DNA from: Flavobacterium weaverense
GTDB taxonomy: Bacteria > Bacteroidota > Bacteroidia > Flavobacteriales > Flavobacteriaceae
Length of the DNA stretch: 64,000 nt
Reading direction: 5' to 3'
Assembly (NCBI RefSeq): GCF_003688495.1
Contig: NZ_REFH01000009.1
Span: forward strand, 372,001 to 436,000
Shown here: positions 52,995-61,598 of the stretch, in pieces
How the letters are laid out: every line of letters starts with the position of its first letter
How positions within the stretch are numbered: position 1 is the first letter of the stretch
Translations under genes and position numbers: made by a program
Notes under the pieces: model-generated
The model's input: only the letters and a program-made list of their open reading frames with translations
What the model was told of the DNA's origin: nothing
The model's database searches: none

Positions 52995-55019
52995 TTAGAA
53001 TTTCATCCTTTGGATTCGTACCGCGTTTAATATGGCTAACAAAGCAACGCCGACATCAGCAAAAACCGCTTCCCACATAGTTGCTAATCCACCAGCACCT
53101 AAAACTAACACAATCAGTTTTACTGCAAAAGCTAATGTAATATTCTGCCAAACTATTTGTTTGGTCTTTCGACCAATATTAATGGCTGTGAAAATCTTTG
53201 TAGGCTGATCGTTTTGAATTACTATATCTGCGGTTTCAATTGTAGCGTCACTTCCCAGGCCACCCATAGCAATTCCAGCATCAGCAAGTGCAATAACCGG
53301 CGCATCATTTACTCCATCACCTACAAAAGCAACTTTGTACTTTTGCTTCAGTAAATCTTCGACTTTTTGCACTTTGTTTTCCGGTAATAAACCTCCCAGC
53401 GCCTCATCAATATTTAACTCCTTTGAAACAGCATCCACCACAGCTTGATTATCTCCTGACAACAAAATTGTTTTAATTTTTATTTTATGTAAACTTTGAA
53501 TAGCAGCTTTAGCATCTTCTTTAATTTCGTCAGCAATTATAAAATATCCTGCATAATTTTGATTGATGGCTACAACAATTGTAGTAAATGGAATAGAATC
53601 TAAGACTACATCATAAGCAATATTTAATTTCTTCATCAGTTTTGGACTGCCGACAGCGATATCGTTTCCATCCACTTTTCCTTTAAGTCCTAATCCTGGA
53701 ATTTCTACTACTTCACTAACAATAACATCTTCAAAACTTAAATTGGCATATTGTACTATGGCAGAACCAACAGGATGCGTCGACTTAGACTCAATAGCTG
53801 CAGTATAGCACACTAGATTTGCTTCATCATTTTCAACTGAAACTACTTTTTGTACTTTAAAAACACCCTTTGTTAGCGTTCCTGTTTTATCCATTACTAC
53901 GACTTGAATACTTGCCATAATGTCTAGAAAAGTAGAACCTTTAAATAAGATACCGTTTTTACTTGCTGCACCAATTCCTCCAAAATAACCTAATGGAATA
54001 GAAATGACTAATGCGCAAGGACAAGAAATTACTAAGAAAATTAATGCTCGATATAACCAGTCTTTAAAAACATAATCATCTACAATCAAAATTGGAACAA
54101 GACAAATTGCGATAGATAAATAGACAACTATAGGAGTGTAGACTTTTGCAAACTTTCTAATGAATAATTCTGTTGGCGCTTTCTTTGTAGTTGCGTCTTG
54201 CACCATCTCTAGAATTTTAGACAATTTGCTGTCTTCAAATGCTGTAGTAACTTCGACAAGCGCTATGGAATTTAAATTAATCATTCCTGCTAGTATAAAA
54301 TCGCCCTTCGACTTAGAATCTGGTTTACTTTCTCCAGTTAAAGCTGCAGTATTAAATGTTGCAGTATCTGACAGTAATATTCCATCAAGCGCTAATTTTT
54401 CTCCCACTTTTAATTCGATAATCTCACCTATTTTTATTTCTGATGCTTTTTTAGATATAGACTTTTGTCCTTCTATCACGGTAGCTTCGTCAGGTCTCTG
54501 ATCTAAAAGTGATTTTATATTTGATTTGGCTTTTGTCACAGCCAATGTTTGAAATAATTCTCCGATAGCGTAAAACAACATCACAGTCACACCTTCAGCA
54601 TATTGACCGATTCCAAATGCACCAACAGTTGCAATACTCATTAAGAAAAATTCAGAAAAAACATCTCCTTTTATAATACTGGAATAAGCATCTCTTAGTA
54701 CAGGAATTCCAACAGGAATGTAAGCGGCAACGTATAAACTAAATCGGATCCATCCTGTAAACCAAGATTGGGGAAATAAATTATCTATTGCTAAACCTAT
54801 TCCTAATAACACAAATGTTATCATCGCTGGCAAAAACAATAAGAATTTATTGCCGTCTAAATCATCATGTTCATGGCTATGATCGTGTCCAGAATGATCG
54901 TCTAATTGCTCATCATCAGTTGCACAGCAAGAAGATTTTTTTCGCGATTTTTTATTAGCTGAATTGCAGTTTTCTTCGTTTTTGTGAACGTGAGTGCTAT
55001 GGTTGTCTGTGGTATTCAT
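52995..55019 (-). CDS. P1B-type heavy-metal-exporting ATPase (Zn/Cd/Pb type)
   Basis: A 674-residue inner-membrane pump with eight helices. Key parts: the ion-site motif SCPCAL (Cys333-Pro-Cys335), phosphorylation Asp377 in DKTGTLTKG, HP-motif STHPVGSAI, GDGVNDAPVIALADAGIAMG, and in the last helices KLIVLVLGAGG with a Lys and FADVGVALLAILN with an Asp. The Lys/Asp pair with CPC marks the Zn2+/Cd2+/Pb2+ (ZntA) subgroup, not Cu. There is no classical N-terminal GMxCxxC domain. Instead the first 55 residues are rich in His and Cys (SSCCATDDE, HSGHDHSHEHDD), a likely metal-binding tail. It lies upstream of bshA and downstream of PAP2. Confidence 0.93.
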   Translation of the reverse strand: MNTTDNHSTHVHKNEENCNSANKKSRKKSSCCATDDEQLDDHSGHDHSHEHDDLDGNKFLLFLPAMITFVLLGIGLAIDNLFPQSWFTGWIRFSLYVAAYIPVGIPVLRDAYSSIIKGDVFSEFFLMSIATVGAFGIGQYAEGVTVMLFYAIGELFQTLAVTKAKSNIKSLLDQRPDEATVIEGQKSISKKASEIKIGEIIELKVGEKLALDGILLSDTATFNTAALTGESKPDSKSKGDFILAGMINLNSIALVEVTTAFEDSKLSKILEMVQDATTKKAPTELFIRKFAKVYTPIVVYLSIAICLVPILIVDDYVFKDWLYRALIFLVISCPCALVISIPLGYFGGIGAASKNGILFKGSTFLDIMASIQVVVMDKTGTLTKGVFKVQKVVSVENDEANLVCYTAAIESKSTHPVGSAIVQYANLSFEDVIVSEVVEIPGLGLKGKVDGNDIAVGSPKLMKKLNIAYDVVLDSIPFTTIVVAINQNYAGYFIIADEIKEDAKAAIQSLHKIKIKTILLSGDNQAVVDAVSKELNIDEALGGLLPENKVQKVEDLLKQKYKVAFVGDGVNDAPVIALADAGIAMGGLGSDATIETADIVIQNDQPTKIFTAINIGRKTKQIVWQNITLAFAVKLIVLVLGAGGLATMWEAVFADVGVALLAILNAVRIQRMKF

Positions 55020-55071
55020 TACTGATTTATATTTTTAAGTAGGTTGGATATTGTATTATTAGAGAAGTCTT

Positions 55072-55686
55072 TCATTTCTTAACTCTTTTCTTATTTACCC
55101 ATTTGTTCATTTTGTAACTCAGATATGCAGCTCCGCTACCTACAAATGCACCTGCCAAAACATCAGTGGGATAATGAACTCCTAAATGCATTCTGGAATA
55201 ACCTACAGCTGTTGCCCATGCAAAGGTGGGTGCAATAACATACCATTTAGGATATTCTATACATAGTGAGGTTGCAGTTGCAAATGCAGTAGAAGTATGA
55301 CCTGAAGGAAACGAATATCCCGATGCATATCTAACTTCTTCAATATCGAGATACGAGTTAAACGGCCTTTCCCTTTTTATCGAATATTTTAAAGCAGTAG
55401 TAACAAAGGCGGAAACTAAAAAAGTTTGACCTATAAAAAGTGCCTGCTTTTTAATTGTACTATCTTTCTTAATCAAACCTATTGAGTACATCACCAAGGG
55501 TGTGCCGATACTTATAGGAACTGCACTTTTAGTAATTAGAGTAAAAGCAGGATCTAATGAAGTGTTCCTATTCACATTGATATCGCGGAGTAATTCAATA
55601 TCAATATTTTGAGCAAATGAAAAGTTAACACAAAATAATAATGTTATTAAATTTAAAACAGTTGACAATTTATTCCTTCTACTCAT
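55072..55686 (-). CDS. PAP2-family membrane phosphatase
   Basis: A 204-residue phosphatase counted from ATG 55686 (MSRRNKLSTVLN). A longer frame from ATG 55809 would start inside the terminator of the upstream gene, so I reject it. A signal peptide (LLFCVNFSFAQ) is followed by a short multi-helix domain with the three PAP2 motifs: KYSIKRERPF, YSFPSGHTS, and SRMHLGVHYPTDVLAG. These give the catalytic His, Arg and Asp. The family dephosphorylates lipid phosphates (undecaprenyl-PP, lipid A, phosphatidate) on the outer face of the inner membrane. Which one applies here is unknown. It lies 52 nt upstream of the metal ATPase. Confidence 0.88.
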   Translation of the reverse strand: MSRRNKLSTVLNLITLLFCVNFSFAQNIDIELLRDINVNRNTSLDPAFTLITKSAVPISIGTPLVMYSIGLIKKDSTIKKQALFIGQTFLVSAFVTTALKYSIKRERPFNSYLDIEEVRYASGYSFPSGHTSTAFATATSLCIEYPKWYVIAPTFAWATAVGYSRMHLGVHYPTDVLAGAFVGSGAAYLSYKMNKWVNKKRVKK

Positions 55687-55774
55687 AATGAATGCATTCA
55701 ACTCAAATATAACATAATCCTCTTGTAAAAATAAAACATAATAACAAAAATATAACGTAAAGCAAAAAGTTAAA

Positions 55775-55806
55775 ACAAAAAAAAATACTCTCAAAAATTT
55801 TGAGAG
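55775..55806 (-). terminator. terminator after the GH3/beta-lactamase-fold gene
   Basis: CTCTCAAAA / TTTTGAGAG (55788-55806), a perfect stem with a one-base centre. On the minus strand it is followed by a T-rich run (A-rich 55775-55785 on plus). It ends the long leftward block. Confidence 0.75.
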
Positions 55807-55852
55807 CATTTGATAAATTCTATGAATAATTTTATTCTACTTTAAATAAGAT

Positions 55853-58849
55853 TTAATTTATAATTGCCTCATAAATCACTTGCTGAATATCCTCTCGAAT
55901 ATTAGCTTTAGATAATCTGTTTTCTGCAGCTACTGGAAACGTTCTATTAGACAGAAAAACATAGACGATTTGATTTTCAGGATCAGCCCACGCCATTGTC
56001 CCTGTGTATCCGGTATGACCAAAACTAGTCATAGAAGCACAACCACATGTTGGTCCTGAAGAACCTAATTGCGGTTTATCAAAACCGACACCTCTCCTAT
56101 TTCCCGCAGCACAAAAATAACAAGTGTTGAAATCTTCAAAAGTTTTCTCAGAAAAATACCGGTGATTTCCATAACTCCCTTTTTGCAGATAAAGCTGCAT
56201 CAACTTAGCGACATCCATAGCATTCGAAAAAGCACCTGCATGACCCGATACTCCACCTTCTAATGCAGCTGATAAATCGTTTACATATCCTTGTAGAAGT
56301 TGACGACGAAAATAAGTGTCGGTTTCTGTAGGCGGTATTCTGTTCTTATCGAAATTATTTAGCGGATTAAAAGTTGAATTATTCATACCAAGCGATCGAT
56401 AGAAATTTTCTTGAATTAACACATCTAAAGTTTTGCCCGTGGTTTTTTCTAAATAATCTTTTAATATCATAAAAGTAAGATCACTATACTTATACTCTTT
56501 CTTTCCAGATAGTTTACTTTTTACAATCATATCAACCATTTTATCACTAAAATCATTTCGTATGTAAAGGCTATCGCCAACTCGTTTAGTAAAATTTTCC
56601 TCTGGCAATTTTCGAAAATAAATATAAGAAGGTAATTTTGCTTCATTCATTGCCGCTTTGTAAAAAGGAAGTCCTGCGGCTAAACCTGCGTAATGTGATA
56701 ATAAATCCTTTAAATTGATGCTCTCTTTATTCGAACCTTTAAAAACAGGAGACATGGTTCCTAAAGTTGTTTCTAAATTTATCTTTTTCTCATCATATTG
56801 CAAAATTACATTTGGCAAAGTTGCTAGGATTTTAGTTAAAGATGCCACATCATAAATATCAGAATTTTGAACTTTAATTGATTTTTCATAAGTATGGTAA
56901 CCAAATGATTTTTGATAAATCACCTTTCCCTTTCGAGCCACCAAAACCTGAATTCCGGGTGTCATTTTTAAATTGATTGCTTTATTAGCAATACCATCAA
57001 TTTTAGAAAGTATTTCAGAATTCATACCTACATTTTCAGCGGTAGTAAATCCTAGACGATCTAATTTTTCTGTTGACAATCCGTCATTTACTTTAAACTT
57101 AGAATTAATGGAAACTGGTAATTTACCTTTCGCTTCTACCGCTCCAAAGATTAATTCAGCTGATACAATTTGGGATATAGCACTATTTTGATACGAAATC
57201 ACTAATCCTTCAATAGCATCAAAGTTGTCAAAAGGAAGTAATGCATACGGTTTTGAAAAGAGATTTAAAATAACATTATTATTCTGTGCGATAAAATTAA
57301 TTTTAGCTAATTCATCTAATCGTAAATCATCATTTTTAAAGGCACCATCCGCTTTGTGAAAGCCAATAATTACAGTTGTAAAAGGCTTTAACTTTACTTG
57401 TAAACTGTCTAAATTTCGATCTTCAACCACAGTGACATCCGCGTATTTTTGTAAGGTCGAAATAAAAGAATCGTTATTACCATCACCAATTTTTACATAA
57501 GCTATCTTTTGCTCTGCTAAATTTTTAATTGGCAAAGTAGCATTTGTGTTTTTAAGGACAGTAATAGCATTCTCGTAAAGCTCATATTGTAAAACGTCAT
57601 TTTCAGCTTTATTTAAATCTTTATACAAATTATCTGTTACAATAGGCTGATACTTATTTAAGCCAGCTTTAAATTTAAATTTTAATATTTTCTTTACGGA
57701 GAAAGCTAGTCTTTCTTCTGATAATATATTTTGAGCATACGCTTCTTTAAATTTTTCAATCGTCGCAGGAACATTTTCAGGGAAAAGTAAAACGTCATTT
57801 CCAGCCATGAAAGCTTCAAAATTCACTTCACTAGGAATTTTAAAATCACTAACTCCTTTCATGTTCAAAGCATCAGTAAAAATAAGACCTTTGAAACCAA
57901 GCTCTTTTTGAAGAACATTTGTAACTACATCATAGGAAATCGAAGATGGATAATTGCGACGTGATTCTAAGCTTGGAACGTTTAAATGTCCAACCATTAC
58001 CGAAGAAAGACCTTCATGAAACATTTTTTGGTATGGGTAAAATTCGATATCGATCAAACTTTCTTTTGTCGAAATTATAGTTGGTAGTTCTTTATGAGAA
58101 TCCTTAGAAGTGTCACCATGTCCTGGGAAATGTTTTGCTGTTGCAAAAACATTCTGACTCTGTAATCCTTTCATTAAAGAAACCGCACGTTCCGCAACTT
58201 TGAATTTATCTTCGCCAAATGAGCGAAAACCAATAATAGGATTTTTAGGATTTGAATTGATGTCTACTACTGGAGCAAAGTTAAATTGTAGTCCTAACCT
58301 TCTACTTTGCTGACCCATTTGCGCTCCAAGTTTCTCAATTAATTTTAAGTCTTGAACAGCACCAAGCGTCATATTCCACGGATAACGATACGTAGAGTCA
58401 AGTCTCATTCCTAATCCCCACTCCGCATCAACACCAATAAATAAAGGAATTTTTGAAATCGATTGATATCTATTAGTCAATTTAGCTTGACGTAATGGAC
58501 CTCCTTGAAAGAAAATAATGCCGCCAACTTTACTTTCTTTAACCAGTTTTTCAATAGAATTAACATGTTTAGCATCTTTATTAGAATAAGCGGCAATCAT
58601 AAACAATTGACCGAACTTTTCCTCTAAACTCATTGAGCTGTAAACGCTATCAACCCACTTCATGCCCTCTAACTTAACATCAAAAAGTAACGGAGTATTG
58701 GTAATTGCAATACTATCAACATTTTTAATTTTGACAGGAATGTTGGTGACAATTACTTCATTCTTATTAATTTTTGTACCAACACAACTAGCAGCAACAA
58801 AAAGAATTAAGACACAAAAAGTAAAAATTTTAATGTCTATTTTTTTCAT
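55853..58849 (-). CDS. GH3 beta-N-acetylglucosaminidase-like lipoprotein fused to a serine beta-lactamase-fold domain
   Basis: A 998-residue protein with lipobox VAASC (Cys22). Residues ~70-400 are a GH3 barrel with the NagZ-type loop KHFPGHGDTSKDSH (239-252) and the nucleophile Asp326 in FTDALNMKGV. Residues ~400-600 are the GH3 C-terminal alpha/beta domain. Residues ~620-998 form a class C beta-lactamase/DD-peptidase-like domain with the SxxK pair Ser670/Lys673 (ASLTK), YSD (YxN-like) and a GHTGYTG segment near the end (KTG-like). It is probably tethered in the periplasm and may act on cell-wall muropeptides: GH3 on GlcNAc bonds, the second domain on D-Ala peptides or esters. It is the last gene of the leftward block. 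Confidence 0.9.
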   Translation of the reverse strand: MKKIDIKIFTFCVLILFVAASCVGTKINKNEVIVTNIPVKIKNVDSIAITNTPLLFDVKLEGMKWVDSVYSSMSLEEKFGQLFMIAAYSNKDAKHVNSIEKLVKESKVGGIIFFQGGPLRQAKLTNRYQSISKIPLFIGVDAEWGLGMRLDSTYRYPWNMTLGAVQDLKLIEKLGAQMGQQSRRLGLQFNFAPVVDINSNPKNPIIGFRSFGEDKFKVAERAVSLMKGLQSQNVFATAKHFPGHGDTSKDSHKELPTIISTKESLIDIEFYPYQKMFHEGLSSVMVGHLNVPSLESRRNYPSSISYDVVTNVLQKELGFKGLIFTDALNMKGVSDFKIPSEVNFEAFMAGNDVLLFPENVPATIEKFKEAYAQNILSEERLAFSVKKILKFKFKAGLNKYQPIVTDNLYKDLNKAENDVLQYELYENAITVLKNTNATLPIKNLAEQKIAYVKIGDGNNDSFISTLQKYADVTVVEDRNLDSLQVKLKPFTTVIIGFHKADGAFKNDDLRLDELAKINFIAQNNNVILNLFSKPYALLPFDNFDAIEGLVISYQNSAISQIVSAELIFGAVEAKGKLPVSINSKFKVNDGLSTEKLDRLGFTTAENVGMNSEILSKIDGIANKAINLKMTPGIQVLVARKGKVIYQKSFGYHTYEKSIKVQNSDIYDVASLTKILATLPNVILQYDEKKINLETTLGTMSPVFKGSNKESINLKDLLSHYAGLAAGLPFYKAAMNEAKLPSYIYFRKLPEENFTKRVGDSLYIRNDFSDKMVDMIVKSKLSGKKEYKYSDLTFMILKDYLEKTTGKTLDVLIQENFYRSLGMNNSTFNPLNNFDKNRIPPTETDTYFRRQLLQGYVNDLSAALEGGVSGHAGAFSNAMDVAKLMQLYLQKGSYGNHRYFSEKTFEDFNTCYFCAAGNRRGVGFDKPQLGSSGPTCGCASMTSFGHTGYTGTMAWADPENQIVYVFLSNRTFPVAAENRLSKANIREDIQQVIYEAIIN

Positions 58850-58864
58850 TGGACAGTATTTTAT

Positions 58865-59347
58865 TTAAAAGAAGCGACTATGCCAGCTATCAATTGCTGG
58901 TACTTCCCAAGATTCATTAAATTCTTCAATATTATTTACTAAGTTGTTAAAGACAACTGTATTCTCTGTAACGGCTTTATCTTTAACCATTTTTTTAAAA
59001 TCAATCAATGGTTTGTGTGCGATATGTTCACCTAATTTAAAAGTAACATTCATTTTGTCCAAAAGATCAACTGAATACTTTTGTTCTAAACTTTGGATAA
59101 ATTCTACAGATGAATCGATTGAGCAACCTGTAGCAGCTTGCACGTCTTGATTTACCGCAATAATAATAAATCTATTGTATTTTAATTGGTATGAAGATTC
59201 TAGACTTGTACCGTGCGCAGCCCAATCCTCAAGAAAAGCTTTAAGAGCGATTTCTATTTCAGAAAATTCTGCATCAGAAAATTTTCTATTCGATTGATAT
59301 ATCCAGATTTTAGATTCTTCGGGTAAATTTTCAAATGGAACGTACAT
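58865..59347 (-). CDS. conserved 160-residue protein of Bacteroidota, unknown
   Basis: A 160-residue soluble protein beginning MYVPFENLPEESKIWIYQSNR. It contains an FLEDWAAHGTSLESSYQLKYNRFIIIAVNQ segment, GCSIDSSVEFIQSLE, and ends ...SWHSRFF. Homologues in flavobacteria are often labelled ABC transporter ATPase, but there is no Walker A, signature or Walker B here, so that name is wrong for what can be seen. I cannot assign a function. It starts 44 nt after the Fe-S protein gene and ends 15 nt before the GH3 fusion, so it sits inside one transcription unit. Confidence 0.8.
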   Translation of the reverse strand: MYVPFENLPEESKIWIYQSNRKFSDAEFSEIEIALKAFLEDWAAHGTSLESSYQLKYNRFIIIAVNQDVQAATGCSIDSSVEFIQSLEQKYSVDLLDKMNVTFKLGEHIAHKPLIDFKKMVKDKAVTENTVVFNNLVNNIEEFNESWEVPAIDSWHSRFF

Positions 59348-59391
59348 TATAATTTATAATTTTAAGTGCAGATTAAATTAATTCAGATTTA

Positions 59392-60183
59392 CTACAAATC
59401 TTGAGCATTTGCGATCAATTCAGCTATATCCATAACTTTCACATCACCTTCTTTATCTTTAGCTTTGATTCCGTCAGTCATCATTGTATTACAGAACGGG
59501 CAACCTGTAGCAATTATTTCAGATTGTATCTCTAAAGCATCTTCCGTTCTTTCCACGTTGATTTCTTTATTTCCTGGTTCTGCATCTTTAAACATTTGAG
59601 CACCTCCTGCTCCACAGCATAAACCGTTTGCTTTAGAACGTTTCATTTCAACCAACTCAGCATCTAATTTAAGAATCAAATCTCTAGGAGCTTCATAAAC
59701 TTTATTAGCTCTTCCTAAGTAACAAGGATCATGAAACGTGATTCGCTTTCCTTTAAACTGACCACCTTCTATAGTAAGTCTTCCATCATCAAGTAATGAT
59801 TTTAAAAACTCAGTGTGATGAACTACTTCATACTTACCACCTAATTCTGGATATTCATTTTTTATTGTATTAAAGCAATGGGGACAAGCTGTTACAATCT
59901 TTTTTGCTTCGTATGCATTTAAGACCTCGATATTCATCATGGCTTGCATTTGAAATAAAAACTCATTTCCTGCTCTTTTTGCTGGATCTCCTGTACAACT
60001 CTCTTCAGTTCCTAAAACTGCAAATGAAATATTAGCACGGTTCAATATTCGAACAAATGCTTTAGTAATTTTTTTTGCTCTATCATCAAAACTCCCAGCA
60101 CAACCTACCCAAAATAAAACCTCTGGTTGTTTGCCTTGAGCTAACATTTCAGCCATTGTTGGCACTATTAAATCTTCTGACAT
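59392..60183 (-). CDS. HdrB/GlcF-like cysteine-rich (CCG) Fe-S protein
   Basis: A 263-residue cytoplasmic protein with two CCG-type halves. First half: WVGCAGSFDD, then CPHCFNTIKNEYPELGG. Second half: FHDPCYLGRANKVYEAPRDL, GLCCGAGGAQMF and TGCPFCNTMM. Such modules bind Fe-S clusters in heterodisulfide reductase subunit B, glycolate oxidase GlcF and lactate-utilisation LutA. It pairs with the upstream membrane dicluster protein (75-nt gap), resembling HdrB and HdrC halves of one electron-transfer complex. The true partners are unknown; no flavoprotein dehydrogenase is adjacent. The pair is common in Bacteroidota. Confidence 0.9.
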   Translation of the reverse strand: MSEDLIVPTMAEMLAQGKQPEVLFWVGCAGSFDDRAKKITKAFVRILNRANISFAVLGTEESCTGDPAKRAGNEFLFQMQAMMNIEVLNAYEAKKIVTACPHCFNTIKNEYPELGGKYEVVHHTEFLKSLLDDGRLTIEGGQFKGKRITFHDPCYLGRANKVYEAPRDLILKLDAELVEMKRSKANGLCCGAGGAQMFKDAEPGNKEINVERTEDALEIQSEIIATGCPFCNTMMTDGIKAKDKEGDVKVMDIAELIANAQDL

Positions 60184-60258
60184 AACTTTTATTTTTTTTC
60201 AAATAGTTAAAAAACCATCTGTAATTATATTTTATATTCTAATGCGGGAATAAACTTT

Positions 60259-61593
60259 TTACTTCTCGTTTTTCCAATTCAATCGGTCCTGCTGATTGTA
60301 TTGCCATGGAGCTCCGTTATTTTCGATATTAGTCATCATAGCATTTAGTGGCATTGGCGCAGCACTTTGCTCCATAACTAAATAACGACGCATATCCATG
60401 ATTATCGAAAGAGGACTAATATTTACTGGACATTCTTCAACACAAGCATTACATGATGTACATGCCCACAATTCTTCAGCTGTGATATAATCGTTTAGTA
60501 AAGATTTGTTGTCTGGAATAAAAATTCCTTTATTAGCATCTATATTTTTACCTACTTCCTCTAATCGATCTCTTGTATCCATCATAATTTTACGAGGAGA
60601 CAATTTTTTACCTGTAATATTTGCTGGACAAGCTGAAGTACATCTACCACATTCAGTACACGTATACGCATTGAGTAATTGTACCCAATTCAAATCTTGA
60701 ACATCGCTCGCACCAAATTTACTTGGCACAGCATTCGCATCTACGGGCGCTGCTGCAAAAGGATCAGCATTAGGATCCATCATTAGTTTAACCTCAGTAG
60801 TCACAGAAGCTAAATTATCAAATTGACCTAATGGATTTAAGTTTGCAAAATAAGTATTAGGAAATGCTAGTAGAATGTGTAAATGTTTTGAAAAGTACAA
60901 GTAATTCATAAAAATCAAAATACCTGTAATATGCAACCACCAGAAAACTTCCGTTAAAAGCATAACTAACTCATTTGACATTCCATTAAAAACAGGTTCA
61001 ATAAATTGACTAATAGGAAAATATCCCGCTTTTATAAAATGAGAAAAACCACCTGGAACATTTTGTAAATGTAAATCAGAGGCATTCATTAATAAAAATA
61101 AGGTCATTAAAACAACCTCAAAATATAGAATGTAGTTAGCATCGTTTTTCGGCCATCCTGTTAAATCAGAGCTAATAAAGCGCTTTAACTTTATAACATT
61201 TCTTCTAGTCCAAAAAACAATTACAGCTACAAGGACTAATACAGCTAATATTTCGAAGGAAGCAATCAAAACGTCATAAGTGGTTCCAAGAAAAGCAAAA
61301 ATACGATGTGTGCCAAAAAGGCCATCGATTATGATTTCGAGTAACTCAATGTTAATAATTATGAAACCTAAGTAAACAATAATATGCATGATTCCAGCCA
61401 CAGGTCTTTTAACCATTTTTGACTGACCTAATGCAATCATGGCCATATTCGCCCATCTTGCTTTAGGATTATCATAACGATCAACGTCAGTTCCCAAATT
61501 TATGTTTCTTCGGATTTTCTTTACACTCATAAAGAAATAACCGAATCCAACAGCTAGAAGAATTGCAAATAAAATATTGTCTAAATAACTCAT
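60259..61593 (-). CDS. membrane-bound 4Fe-4S dicluster protein (HdrC/DsrK-like)
   Basis: A 444-residue protein. The N-terminal ~260 residues hold about six membrane helices with several histidines (GIMHIIVYLGF, WWLHITGILIF), possible heme ligands as in NarI-like subunits. The C-terminal part has two 4Fe-4S motifs: CTECGRCTSACP and CTSCNACVEECP. This is the fusion of a membrane cytochrome-like anchor to an HdrC-type ferredoxin. With the CCG protein downstream it should pass electrons between the quinone pool and a cytoplasmic or membrane partner that is not identifiable here. It starts 5 nt after the MlaD-like gene. Confidence 0.88.
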   Translation of the reverse strand: MSYLDNILFAILLAVGFGYFFMSVKKIRRNINLGTDVDRYDNPKARWANMAMIALGQSKMVKRPVAGIMHIIVYLGFIIINIELLEIIIDGLFGTHRIFAFLGTTYDVLIASFEILAVLVLVAVIVFWTRRNVIKLKRFISSDLTGWPKNDANYILYFEVVLMTLFLLMNASDLHLQNVPGGFSHFIKAGYFPISQFIEPVFNGMSNELVMLLTEVFWWLHITGILIFMNYLYFSKHLHILLAFPNTYFANLNPLGQFDNLASVTTEVKLMMDPNADPFAAAPVDANAVPSKFGASDVQDLNWVQLLNAYTCTECGRCTSACPANITGKKLSPRKIMMDTRDRLEEVGKNIDANKGIFIPDNKSLLNDYITAEELWACTSCNACVEECPVNISPLSIIMDMRRYLVMEQSAAPMPLNAMMTNIENNGAPWQYNQQDRLNWKNEK

Positions 61594-61598
61594 AGGAA

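Noticed and set aside
55687..55809. 41-residue N-terminal extension of the PAP2 phosphatase
   Set aside because: Its ATG lies at the terminator hairpin of the upstream gene, and the ATG at 55686 is followed by a good signal peptide.
58865..59347. ABC transporter ATPase
   Set aside because: No Walker A, signature or Walker B is present in the 160 residues.
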